Made by a program: the position numbers and the translations under genes | Assembly (NCBI RefSeq): GCF_030332225.1 | Contig: NZ_JAOWIF010000042.1 | Location: 216,176 to 280,175, forward strand | DNA: 64,000 nt | Direction of reading: 5' to 3' | DNA from: Citrobacter sp. Cu233 | GTDB taxonomy: Bacteria > Pseudomonadota > Gammaproteobacteria > Enterobacterales > Enterobacteriaceae | Notes under the pieces: model-generated | What the model saw: the letters and a program-made list of their open reading frames with translations, nothing else | The model's database searches: none | What the model was told of the DNA's origin: nothing | Part shown: positions 28,836-37,743 of the stretch, piece after piece | How the letters are laid out: each line of letters begins with the position of its first letter | How positions within the stretch are numbered: position 1 is the stretch's first letter

Positions 28836-29612
28836 ATGGCAAGAAGTGGCTTAGAAGTGCAACACGCGGTTATCAAAGCACTATTCATGCGAGAAATAAA
28901 AACACGCTTTGGTAAGTACCGACTGGGGTATCTGTGGGCGGTTCTGGAGCCTGCAGCACACCTGATGGTTATGGTGGGGATATTCGGGTATGTTGTACAT
29001 AGGACGATGCCGGATATTTCATTTCCAGTATTTTTGGTAAATGGGATTATCCCTTACTTTATGTTTAGTGACATCACAAATCGGTCTATATCGGCAATTG
29101 AGGCAAACAAAGGGTTATTTAACTATCGGCCAGTTAAACCCATTGATACTGTATTAGCAAGAGCATTTTTAGAGTTTTTTATCTATCTTTTTGCATATAT
29201 AACTTTGATGATTATTTTATGGCTTTTAGGTGAAAACATATCTTTCCCAAATGTTTCTATGCTCATATTGACATGGGTGTTATTACTCATTTTTTCAAGT
29301 AGTGTCGGAGTGATATTCATGGTGATTGGTAGTTCATTTCCTGAGACGGAGAAGTTCTTACCAATAATTATAAAGCCGTTCTATTTTATCTCATGTGTTA
29401 TGTTTCCATTGCATGCGGTTCCCAAAGATTACTGGCCATATTTGTTATGGAATCCAATTGTACACGTTGTTGAACTAACTAGAGCATCTGTTGTTATCGG
29501 TTATTCTAGTGAGGGTGTGAGTCTGAGTTATTTATTTATGGTTACATTAACTATTTCATTTATTAGTCTTCTATTATATTCCTATCGTGAGGAGAAAATG
29601 CTCACATCATGA
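28836..29612 (+). CDS. kpsM: Capsule polysaccharide ABC transporter permease KpsM
   Basis: A 258-residue ABC-2 type inner-membrane permease that, with KpsT, exports the lipid-linked capsule polymer. It starts MARSGLEVQHAVIKALFMRE and ends YREEKMLTS, matching E. coli KpsM along its length; six hydrophobic segments are seen. ATG 28836 is selected by length and homology; the extended frame to 28779 runs back through the JUMPstart. Its stop overlaps the kpsT start (ATGA). GC content already falls below that of the flanking core genes. Confidence 0.95.
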   Translation: MARSGLEVQHAVIKALFMREIKTRFGKYRLGYLWAVLEPAAHLMVMVGIFGYVVHRTMPDISFPVFLVNGIIPYFMFSDITNRSISAIEANKGLFNYRPVKPIDTVLARAFLEFFIYLFAYITLMIILWLLGENISFPNVSMLILTWVLLLIFSSSVGVIFMVIGSSFPETEKFLPIIIKPFYFISCVMFPLHAVPKDYWPYLLWNPIVHVVELTRASVVIGYSSEGVSLSYLFMVTLTISFISLLLYSYREEKMLTS

Positions 29613-30271
29613 TATTAATTAATAATTTGACAAAGTCATATATGACAAAGAATGGCAGACATTATGTTTTTAAAAATATCAACATGGAACTTCCTGAAAA
29701 TAAAAGCATAGGATTAATCGGGCGAAATGGAGTGGGTAAAACTACGCTTTTGCGAGTTATTGGAGGGATCGATAGACCTGATAGAGGTAGCATTATAACG
29801 AATAAAACAATCTCTTGGCCAGTAGGTTTATCAGGTGGTTTTCAGGGGAGCTTAACTGGTCGTGAAAACGTTAAGTTTGTTTCCAGACTTTATGCAACAA
29901 AAGATGAATTGAAAGAAAAAATAGAATATGTAGAAGATTTTTCCGAGTTAGGTAAATATTTTGATATGCCAATAAAAACATACTCATCGGGTATGAGATC
30001 TCGTCTTTCATTCGGTTTAAGTATGGCGTTCAAATTTGATTACTATCTTGTAGATGAAGTTACGTCAGTTGGTGATGCGCGGTTTAGAAATAAATGCCTG
30101 GACGTGTTTAAATCTAAAAAAATAGAATCCGGTTTTTTGATGGTTTCGCATAACTTGCATTCCATTAAAGAGTATTGTGATTTAGCTTGCTTGATGTTGG
30201 ATAACCATAATTTTCAGTTATTTGATGATATTGATGAAGCTATATCGATATATGCAAAGAATTATTCATGA
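29609..30271 (+). CDS. kpsT: Capsule polysaccharide ABC transporter ATPase KpsT
   Basis: A 220-residue ATP-binding subunit. Walker A is GRNGVGKTT (about 37-45), the signature is YSSGMRSRLSFGLSMA (about 127-142) and Walker B is YYLVDEVTSVGD (about 148-159). The GGFQGSLTGREN stretch (about 74-85) is typical of KpsT-type exporters. Four-base overlap with kpsM shows translational coupling. The C-terminal 40 residues diverge from E. coli KpsT, which often tracks serotype. Confidence 0.95.
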   Translation: MILINNLTKSYMTKNGRHYVFKNINMELPENKSIGLIGRNGVGKTTLLRVIGGIDRPDRGSIITNKTISWPVGLSGGFQGSLTGRENVKFVSRLYATKDELKEKIEYVEDFSELGKYFDMPIKTYSSGMRSRLSFGLSMAFKFDYYLVDEVTSVGDARFRNKCLDVFKSKKIESGFLMVSHNLHSIKEYCDLACLMLDNHNFQLFDDIDEAISIYAKNYS

Positions 30272-30314
30272 TGAATTTATTTTATTGTTTTTGTTTTATT
30301 TCCAAGGAGAGTAA

Positions 30315-31418
30315 ATGATAAATAAGAAAATAAAAAAATTCATAAAATGCCCAAGTGTTTTTTTAAGAGATTATTTCCTCAAAAAAAGACCAATTATAAG
30401 GAATGAAATAAGAGTTTCAGAAGAAGAGGAATTCATTCTATTAAAACATGATTTTGAGTTGGAGAAAATTATATCAACTGATTTTCCAATCGATGTTGTT
30501 TACACATGGGTTAATAACGAAGACCCAGAGTGGAGAGAGCGAATGGAGAATAATCGGTGTAGTAGCACAACCTATGCGGCATATGCAGCTGATGAGGCAA
30601 GGTTCAGTAATCATGATGAACTTTATTATTCAGTATTGAGTGTCTTAAAATATATGCCGTGGGTGAGACATATGTATATAGTAACTGATAATCAAATACC
30701 ACCATGGTTAGATAAAATAAATAGTTCAAAGATTTCTATTGTTGATCATAAAGATATTATTGATGAAGTGTTTTTGCCTACATTTAACTCTCATGTGATT
30801 GAAGCCCATTTACATAAAATAATTAATCTCGCCGAACATTTCATCTATTTTAATGATGATGTTTTTGTAGGGAGACCATTATTACCAAGTCATTTTTTTA
30901 AGAGTAATGGTATTGCTTCTTTATTTGTTGCCCATAAAAGTTTGAAAAAAATGAGATTAAAAGGACGGCCAACTCCAACATTATCTGCATCTTTCAATTC
31001 TATTGATATTTTACAACATTTTGGCGCTCAGGTTGATAATCCTTTAATACATACGTATGTCCCATTATGTAAAACAACATATGAGTATCTATGGCTTCAT
31101 TTCGATAAACAAATAACATGTTTTTTGAATAATAAATTCAGGTCTGATAATGATCTAAATATGGCAACATTCCTTGTTCCTTGGCTTAACTATTTTTTGG
31201 GGAAAGCATACCCGCAAAGAGATATATGTTATTATTTTAACATACGTTCACCAAGTGCTGTCGATTATTATAAGACAATACAGGGAGCGGTTGATACAGA
31301 TATAATGCCCCATTCAATTTGTGCGAATGATTTTAATTCGATTAGCCATAATAAGATCGCAAATTATGAGGCTAAACTTCAAGATATGTTGATTGCACAT
31401 TTTTCTAAAAATACATGA
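30315..31418 (+). CDS. Stealth-family sugar-1-phosphate transferase (capsule polymerase candidate)
   Basis: A 367-residue protein with Stealth conserved regions in order: CR1 IDVVYTWVNNEDPEW (about 59-73), CR2 from DELYYSVLSVLKYMPWVRHM (about 101) to NLAEHFIYFNDDVF (about 171-184), and a CR4-like SICAND near the C-terminus. The family contains hexose-1-phosphate transferases that build phosphodiester-linked capsules, such as meningococcal SacB and CpsY. It probably transfers a sugar-1-phosphate to the growing capsule at the cytoplasmic membrane face. AAGGAGAGTAA precedes ATG 30315. No membrane helix is obvious. Donor sugar cannot be told. Codon use is strongly AT-biased. Confidence 0.85.
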   Translation: MINKKIKKFIKCPSVFLRDYFLKKRPIIRNEIRVSEEEEFILLKHDFELEKIISTDFPIDVVYTWVNNEDPEWRERMENNRCSSTTYAAYAADEARFSNHDELYYSVLSVLKYMPWVRHMYIVTDNQIPPWLDKINSSKISIVDHKDIIDEVFLPTFNSHVIEAHLHKIINLAEHFIYFNDDVFVGRPLLPSHFFKSNGIASLFVAHKSLKKMRLKGRPTPTLSASFNSIDILQHFGAQVDNPLIHTYVPLCKTTYEYLWLHFDKQITCFLNNKFRSDNDLNMATFLVPWLNYFLGKAYPQRDICYYFNIRSPSAVDYYKTIQGAVDTDIMPHSICANDFNSISHNKIANYEAKLQDMLIAHFSKNT

Positions 31419-31454
31419 AATGAAGTTTTTCATCATTTTTAATGAGAAGTTAAT

Positions 31455-32636
31455 ATGAGCTACAGTTATAGATTTATTGATAGAGATATACCTGATGCTG
31501 AGCGTTTCGATGATTTTGTTTATATCCCACTAGATGGTCTGATTTATTATCTTCTGGATGAGCAACCGTTCTGTAATAGATCGATAAATATAGCAATGGG
31601 GAAGTTTCTTAGCCATATAGACGAAGTCGGTAGTGTTTGTATCGATGTTTCCGAACTATCAATTGAAACCATATTATTATTTAATGATGTAGCGATAGAT
31701 AAGATTTTTATATTTCTGTCAATTATGCCTGAGTCTATAGAAATAATTATAGCCCCTCCATTAGAAGATAACAGCAATGAGCAAAATAAAATAATTTTTG
31801 GTAAGCTAAACGAATTCAAAATAAAAAATGAACGCAGGCTGGATATAATTAATTGTTTTTTTGACAAAAAAAATATTTCCTCAATACTTTATGGGAGTTG
31901 TGATTCAAGAGATATTATAAGAATATATGAAGATATAAATAAAACAGGTCGTTTTAGCGTAAATCATTATATTGCTGGAAATAGTATTGCTGCATTATTT
32001 GACGATCCTTTAAACATTGATGAGAGGTTAGTCAGTTTAGATAGTAAATTTTTAGAGATGTGTGTAAGAAGTGATATAAATAAAAATTCTTTCGCTAATA
32101 TAGTCAATCACTTGAATGAAAATAATATACTTATTATGGATTTTATGGATGAGCGCTTTGATCTAATTAAGAAAAACGGACAGAAATATACTAAATCATG
32201 GAATTTACAAAGGACAGAATATTTTGAGGAGCTAAAGTCCTGTGATAAATTGACATTTGACTCTGATGAAAAAATTGAAGTTACGTTAAATAATATAGAT
32301 ATTTTCTTCAATGAAATAAAATTTAAAATCTCATTGGGAAAAGTGTTTATCAACGAAACAATTATGTGTTCTCATTATTTCGATAGTGTAGGGGAATATA
32401 TACCTTTCGATGATGGAAAATATTGTATCAATAGATATAATGCTTTTGTTGATAAGTTAATCCAGCATATTGGTGATTCTTTCAAACAAATAAATGTCAT
32501 AAAGACACCATCATATATGAACTTTGGTGACGACTCTCATCTATGGGGTACTCATCCGTATCACTATAATAAAGCATTCTACTTATCAAGAGCCAGGACT
32601 ATCCTTGAGATATTAGCTTTGCAGGGAGTTAAATAG
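31455..32636 (+). CDS. SGNH-hydrolase-like capsule protein (DUF6270-like), copy 1
   Basis: A 393-residue protein of two parts: an N-terminal domain (about 1-140) and a domain opening with GSCDSRD (147-153, putative Ser nucleophile S148) and closing with FGDDSHLWGTHPYHY (357-371), whose Asp359-x2-His362 fits the SGNH/GDSL catalytic DxxH. Between them, ILIMDFMDERFDL and KSWNLQ are shared with copy 2 at 34993. The pattern matches what I recall of DUF6270, found in capsule and teichoic-type loci; its reaction is unproven. Acyl (for example O-acetyl) transfer or removal on the polymer is a reasonable inference. GAGAAG ribosome site 8 bases before ATG. Confidence 0.7.
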   Translation: MSYSYRFIDRDIPDAERFDDFVYIPLDGLIYYLLDEQPFCNRSINIAMGKFLSHIDEVGSVCIDVSELSIETILLFNDVAIDKIFIFLSIMPESIEIIIAPPLEDNSNEQNKIIFGKLNEFKIKNERRLDIINCFFDKKNISSILYGSCDSRDIIRIYEDINKTGRFSVNHYIAGNSIAALFDDPLNIDERLVSLDSKFLEMCVRSDINKNSFANIVNHLNENNILIMDFMDERFDLIKKNGQKYTKSWNLQRTEYFEELKSCDKLTFDSDEKIEVTLNNIDIFFNEIKFKISLGKVFINETIMCSHYFDSVGEYIPFDDGKYCINRYNAFVDKLIQHIGDSFKQINVIKTPSYMNFGDDSHLWGTHPYHYNKAFYLSRARTILEILALQGVK

Positions 32637-32698
32637 ATTTAATAATTAATGTTGTTAAATCATTTATCATTTACATGGATTAATATGGTGCAACGTGG

Positions 32699-34987
32699 AT
32701 GAAGTCTAATTGTAAGGAAGCTATAATAACCGTAATTATTCCCGTCTATAGAGTTGAGAAATATATAAAGGAATGTCTCGATTCTGTATTGGCTCAGCGG
32801 TTAGATAAATGGAGTAAAAAATATTTCATCGAGATTATATGTATTGATGATGGTTCTCCCGATCGATCCGAAGCCATTATTATGGATTATATTAAGGGGA
32901 ATGATAATATAATTCTTTTGAAACAATTAAATCAAGGCCAATCAGTAGCAAGAAACAATGCTCTGCAGATATCTCATGGGAAATATATTGTATTTTTAGA
33001 TTCTGACGATCTATTGCCACCAGATTCATTTATATCATTATTAGCTACGGCGGAACGTACAGGATCTGAGGTTATTGTCTCACATGCTAAAGCCTTTAAT
33101 AGTAGGCGCTCATGGTATATTGAACCACATGCAGAAGTTGCTTGTTCGTCGTTTCAAAAAGTAAAATTTACACACCGTGCAATATTGATTAATAGCTCTC
33201 CACCATGGGGGGAAATGTATAGCCGAGAGTTGCTTGTTAGTAATAATATTATTTTTCCAGAAGGCATCAAACTCGCTGAAGATTGGATATTTGTTATACA
33301 TGCCATGTATAGGGCTAATCATATCTCATCAACGACTGAGATAACTTATCTTTATAGAGGCCGAGATGATGAGGATAATCCATCATGTACGCAGCTAGTT
33401 AACAAAAAGGTGTTTACTGATTTACTTAAGGTTCATGAGCTATCTAAAACATTTACATTACCACCGCAGCAAGTTGCGCATGCTAATATGTTCATATTAC
33501 GCAGTATATTATATAGGCTTTCTAAATTTTCAATAGATAATTCATTATCTGAATGTAAACCAATCTATAAAATGGTAAGAGAGTTTCTATTAAATGTAAT
33601 AGGTATAGATAAGATTAATTTGTTTACACCAGTGAGACGATTACCATTATTATTATTATATTATGGCTTTTATTCAGAAACCCATAGAATTATGAATTCT
33701 ATATATACTAAAACGTGTATAAAAAAAGGAATATCGGTTTCTTGTGAAAATATAATTAGTGATTATAAAGTATTAGTTAATAAGAGGAATGAACTAAAGT
33801 CTTTTAAAAGAAAAATTAAAGAAAAGAAAAGCAAAGCAATCTATTTGTATTGGAGGGCTAAATATAATTTGGCAAGATTGTGTTCAAAAGTGGTTTTTAA
33901 AGATAAAAGAATCGCATTGATTGGCGAGCGATTAGGAAACACAGCTAATGACTCAAGTTATTTCTTGTTTGATTATATTAAGAAGGACGGAGTTTCATTA
34001 AAGGAAAACTATTATTATGTCATAAAAAAGAATGCGAAAACCGCAACAAATCTTAGCGGCTTTAGTAACGTAATTTGGTATGGCTCTTTTAAACACTTTA
34101 TGGTTTTTAATGCTGCGCATAAGTATATATTTAGCGATAGTATGAGGGACGTTTTCTTTCGCTGGAAGGATGTTGCTGAGCAACATAACTATAAAAAGAA
34201 ATATTTTCTTCAGCATGGCGTTTTTGCAACAAGTAGAGCGGCTGGGTATTACGATCGTAACTCTATGTTTCGTCGGAACGAGCTTCCGGATAAATTTATT
34301 GTTAGTTCGGATTTTGAAAAGAGTCTTGTATGTAAAAATTTTGATTTTGAGCCTGAAAGAGTAGTTGTAACAGGGCTTTCACGATTTGATAAGTTGCCTA
34401 AAAATAATAAAGTAAAAAATAAAAAAATACTTGTGCTATTGACTTGGCGTGATGAATTAAGTTCTGTGAAACCTGATAAATTTGTAAAGTCAACATATTA
34501 TAAAAAATTGATGGAATTATTAAATGATAATTGTCTAAAAAGTACATTGTCCAAATATGGATATACCATAGAGGCATGTCTTCATCATAAAATGAGCTTG
34601 TTTCTTAATGAAACTATTAACGAAGCACCGTTTAAAGTTCATGATATGAATAAGGTTAATGTACAGGAACTTTTAATTAATTCTGACATTATGATAACTG
34701 ATTTCTCCTCTGCAGTTTTTGATATGGTATATCAAAATAAGCCGGTTATTTTTTATTGGTTTGATGAAATATCATTTTTTGCTAAGAGAGGTGGACCATT
34801 AATTAGTCCTTTGACTGGAATGCCTGGACCGATATGTAGAAATGTTAATGACATAGAAAATGTCTTAATATCTTTACTTAAATCTAATGTTGCTGTGCAA
34901 AAACAATATGCTTCTCAATATAAGAGATTTTTTAAATATCGTGATAATAGAAACTGTAAAAGAATTATTAATGTAATAGAGGAATAG
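32699..34987 (+). CDS. Bifunctional GT2 glycosyltransferase / CDP-glycerol-type phosphotransferase
   Basis: A 762-residue fusion. The N-terminal 110 residues are a GT-A family 2 core: VIIPVYRVEKYIKECLDSV (13-30), DDGSPD (50-55), QGQSVARNNAL (79-89) and FLDSDD (99-104, metal-binding DxD). After a Lys/Arg-rich linker (about 365-400), the C-terminal part resembles TagF-type CDP-glycerol glycerophosphotransferases: LQHGVF (about 502-507, catalytic-type HG), VTGLSRFDKL and TDFSSAVFDMVYQNKP (about 667-682). It likely alternates sugar and glycerol-phosphate (or other polyol-phosphate) addition in a teichoic-acid-like capsule. No CDP-glycerol synthesis gene is nearby. Starts at ATG 32699. Confidence 0.82.
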   Translation: MKSNCKEAIITVIIPVYRVEKYIKECLDSVLAQRLDKWSKKYFIEIICIDDGSPDRSEAIIMDYIKGNDNIILLKQLNQGQSVARNNALQISHGKYIVFLDSDDLLPPDSFISLLATAERTGSEVIVSHAKAFNSRRSWYIEPHAEVACSSFQKVKFTHRAILINSSPPWGEMYSRELLVSNNIIFPEGIKLAEDWIFVIHAMYRANHISSTTEITYLYRGRDDEDNPSCTQLVNKKVFTDLLKVHELSKTFTLPPQQVAHANMFILRSILYRLSKFSIDNSLSECKPIYKMVREFLLNVIGIDKINLFTPVRRLPLLLLYYGFYSETHRIMNSIYTKTCIKKGISVSCENIISDYKVLVNKRNELKSFKRKIKEKKSKAIYLYWRAKYNLARLCSKVVFKDKRIALIGERLGNTANDSSYFLFDYIKKDGVSLKENYYYVIKKNAKTATNLSGFSNVIWYGSFKHFMVFNAAHKYIFSDSMRDVFFRWKDVAEQHNYKKKYFLQHGVFATSRAAGYYDRNSMFRRNELPDKFIVSSDFEKSLVCKNFDFEPERVVVTGLSRFDKLPKNNKVKNKKILVLLTWRDELSSVKPDKFVKSTYYKKLMELLNDNCLKSTLSKYGYTIEACLHHKMSLFLNETINEAPFKVHDMNKVNVQELLINSDIMITDFSSAVFDMVYQNKPVIFYWFDEISFFAKRGGPLISPLTGMPGPICRNVNDIENVLISLLKSNVAVQKQYASQYKRFFKYRDNRNCKRIINVIEE

Positions 34988-34992
34988 AATAA

Positions 34993-36171
34993 ATGTTTAT
35001 TAAATATGTTTTTACATCTTCAATTTCTTCAAGTGTTGAAAATGACAAATCCAATGCCAGCACTGTTTATTTATCGCTACAAAAATTGGATGATTATTTG
35101 AATGGTAAGGGGAATCCTTTCGAAAACAATGTTTTTAATATTGAAATGGCTAGATTTTTTACCAATATAAGTAATGTTGAAAATGTTATTTTCGAGCTTT
35201 TAGAGATAGACCCTAAAATAGAATACTCTGGTTTCTTTAACAATTTAATGAATTTCATAACACTTATTCCTGAAAAAATTGAAGTTGAAATTATTGAACC
35301 TGATTTTAATGAAAGTTCTTTAAGTTCAAAAATAGAATGCTCTATATTTAGTAACGTTTCAAAAATGGCATCGTTGAATAAAAGTTTGACACGATTAATT
35401 AAAAATAATTATCAGATAAAGCCCGTGCCGACAACTATCTTTGGTAGTTGCTGTTCCAGGGATATTTTTAGTGCTTTTCATAAATACAATAAAACATCAA
35501 ATTTTAAAATAAATATGCTAACGATGAATGTTTCATTTTCTACATTGTTTGGTGACCCTTTGAAATATGATGAAGAAAATCTTAATGTTGAAAATGATAA
35601 TACAAAAAACGCAATTATTGGTGATTTAACAAAATCAATTCCAAATGCAGTTATTCAGTCTTTAAATTCAGATTCTATAGTTATATTAGACTTTATGGAT
35701 GAAAGGTTTGATATTGTTGAATGTGAAAGGTGTAAGTTCACGAAATCATGGAGTATTATGAATACAAAGCTATACAAGAATTTTAAAAACACGTCTACAA
35801 TTTCATTTGATGATGAAAGAAAAATTCTTGATTCAATAAATAATGCCAAAAGATTAATTAGTTTATTAATTAATTACATTCCAATGAAAAATATCATAAT
35901 AAATGAATCAAAAATGGCTGAGTGTTTTTTTAAAGATGACGGGTTCGAGTATTTTGATAATGATAAATATAATATATCTAAATACAATGACATGCACAAT
36001 GCTATTGTTGCAGAGTTAAAAAAAGATTTCTCGGGGATCACATTTCTAGATTCCCCTATATACCTTAACTTTGGTGATACTCATCATCAATGGGGTACGC
36101 ATCCATATCACTATAATGAAGGACATTATTTATGTAAAGTGAAAAAAATTCTATTAAATAGTATTGGATAA
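34993..36171 (+). CDS. SGNH-hydrolase-like capsule protein (DUF6270-like), copy 2
   Basis: A 392-residue paralogue of the 31455 gene, similar from end to end but well diverged. It carries GSCCSRD (151-157, putative Ser152), VILDFMDERFDIVE, KSWSIM and FGDTHHQWGTHPYHY (360-374, Asp362-x2-His365). Six bases after the fusion polymerase gene, with GAGGAAT as ribosome site. Having two distinct copies flanking the polymerase suggests they act on two positions or residues of the repeat unit; this is inference. Last intact gene of the serotype block, followed by a hairpin. Confidence 0.7.
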   Translation: MFIKYVFTSSISSSVENDKSNASTVYLSLQKLDDYLNGKGNPFENNVFNIEMARFFTNISNVENVIFELLEIDPKIEYSGFFNNLMNFITLIPEKIEVEIIEPDFNESSLSSKIECSIFSNVSKMASLNKSLTRLIKNNYQIKPVPTTIFGSCCSRDIFSAFHKYNKTSNFKINMLTMNVSFSTLFGDPLKYDEENLNVENDNTKNAIIGDLTKSIPNAVIQSLNSDSIVILDFMDERFDIVECERCKFTKSWSIMNTKLYKNFKNTSTISFDDERKILDSINNAKRLISLLINYIPMKNIIINESKMAECFFKDDGFEYFDNDKYNISKYNDMHNAIVAELKKDFSGITFLDSPIYLNFGDTHHQWGTHPYHYNEGHYLCKVKKILLNSIG

Positions 36172-36279
36172 ATAATTTCAAACGATCATAGTCAAAAAAA
36201 TAATTATTTTATCAGCGATTGTTAGTTTTGTTATATCCGTGAGCAATGAAGATGCTTGGTTTTGCATCAGGGTGGGATC

Positions 36280-36320
36280 ATGAAAGTTGCGATGATAATC
36301 ACAACTTTCATCTTGGTTTT
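36280..36320 (+). terminator. Candidate terminator of the kpsMT-region 2 operon
   Basis: ATGAAAGTTG / CAACTTTCAT is a perfect 10-base stem with a 12-base loop, followed by CTTGGTTTTACC. It sits about 110 bases after the last serotype gene and before the transposase remnant. Confidence 0.65.
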
Positions 36321-36384
36321 ACCTTGTTGATTTAACTAAAATTTAATCGTCAAATAATCAGATATATTAGAATAGGACGTCTGG

Positions 36385-36996
36385 TGAACATTTAAAGTCT
36401 TCTTGAACATATTTCAATTATTCCTGAACTACGTCAACAAGGTAAAATCAGACATAAATTAACGGATATTTTGTTTCTTACCTCATGCGCTATTATTGTT
36501 GGTGCTGATGAATGGCAGGAGATTGAGTATTTCGGTCATGAATGGCTAAATAAATATGCTTATTTTGAAAATGATATCCCTGTTCATGGCACAATTGCTC
36601 GTGTGGTGAGCAATATAGACAGCTCAGCCTTTGAAAAATGTTCATAGACTGGATGAGAGTAGGCCATGAGATCACTGATGGCGACGTTATTGCAATCGAT
36701 GGGAAGATAATAAGAGAAAAGTAAACAGAAAGGTGCAATCCATATGGTAAGTGCTTTTTCTACGGAATATGGTGTTGTATTAGGTCAGGTGAAAATTGAA
36801 TTAAAAGTAATGAGATTGCTGCGATCCTGGAGTTGTTTAACTTACTGGATTTAAAGAAATCTTTAGTAATCATTGATGCAATGGGATGCCAGAAAAGTAT
36901 TGCTGAGAAGATACAAAAACAAGGCGGAGATTACTTATTCGCTGTAAAAGAAAATCAGGGTCGGATTAATAAAACGTTTGAGAAAAAATTTCCGCC
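36385..36996 (+). pseudogene. ISAs1/H-repeat-type transposase, decayed
   Basis: Reading across frames recovers a typical ISAs1-family (H-repeat-associated) transposase: LLEHISIIPELRQQGKIRHK, IPVHGTIARVVSN, FIDWMR, DVIAIDGK, GAIHMVSAFST, then [15 protein letters not shown] and [26 protein letters not shown]. There is an in-frame stop at codon 4 (36394-36396), at least three frameshifts (near 36640, 36725 and 36808), and the C-terminal half is gone after about residue 200. It is inactive. H-repeats often accompany capsule and O-antigen loci and may have mediated assembly of this one. Confidence 0.85.
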
Positions 36997-37743
36997 TATT
37001 CATTTCATTTTCCACTTCCTTCTTCCCATGTTATTTCCCATTATCAATATCAAAAATAATATTTTTGTTTGGGAACTTTGTCAAAAAAACTATGACTGTG
37101 TGGATTTTTATGCTACTGCTATGGCTTCATAGAGTTTTATAATTAATTTATACTTAAAATACTTCAAGGTGCTGAGTGCAGTCGTTTAGTTTGTTGATTT
37201 TGAATGACTTTCATCGAAATGTCCTCGTATCTTTAAACTTATTAAATATATAGAAATGCGGTAATTAAAATTGTGTGGTTACCTATTTCTGATATGCCTA
37301 CTTTAGTAACGGAGGCTGGGGTATTAGTGCTGAGAAGAAACTCCCCACTAAATTTTTATTGAGTTATATCCATTATCTCACAATATATGGAAGTAAGGAG
37401 TTTATCTGTTCTATTGGAATCGTCAAAATAAGTAATGCACATCACCAAATGTATGTGATGCATAAATTATGGCTGTAATAATATTTGTCCTGAGTATGAA
37501 TTTATAGAATTAAAGTATCTTGTTCAGTATGTTTTATATTGTAATGCAACCAAGTAAAAGTATAAATTAGTTGCATCTATAGCTGGCGGTTATTCAGTGA
37601 TAAGCACCGAATCTCAGTGGATAAAATTTCAAACATGGAGTGCTTGAAGAAGTATTAATGATTTTATTTTTACTGTTTTTATCATTATTGCAAGAACCAT
37701 TTCTTCTCCATTATTCCACTCAGAGAATTTACCTGATGTTGAT
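36997..37743. other. Non-coding debris at the junction of the two capsule operons
   Basis: About 750 AT-rich bases with no convincing gene. An open frame without a start codon, 37293-37478 (+), reads AYFSNGGWGISAEKK and ends VMHKLWL; it looks like the end of a decayed protein gene but I recognise no family. Stops interrupt the flanking sequence in all + frames. This lies exactly where the plus-strand serotype operon meets minus-strand kpsS. Confidence 0.5.

Noticed and set aside
32685-32702. Five-codon ORF (MVQRG) whose stop overlaps the start of the fusion polymerase gene
   Set aside because: Interesting as possible coupling, but too short to separate from chance and with no good ribosome site.
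36493-36738. 81-codon minus-strand ORF
   Set aside because: It is the antisense of the decayed transposase, whose plus-strand homology explains the sequence.
36833-37132. 99-codon plus-strand ORF
   Set aside because: Its first half is the [20 protein letters not shown] part of the broken transposase; the rest is unrelated read-through, so it is included in the pseudogene, not called as a gene.
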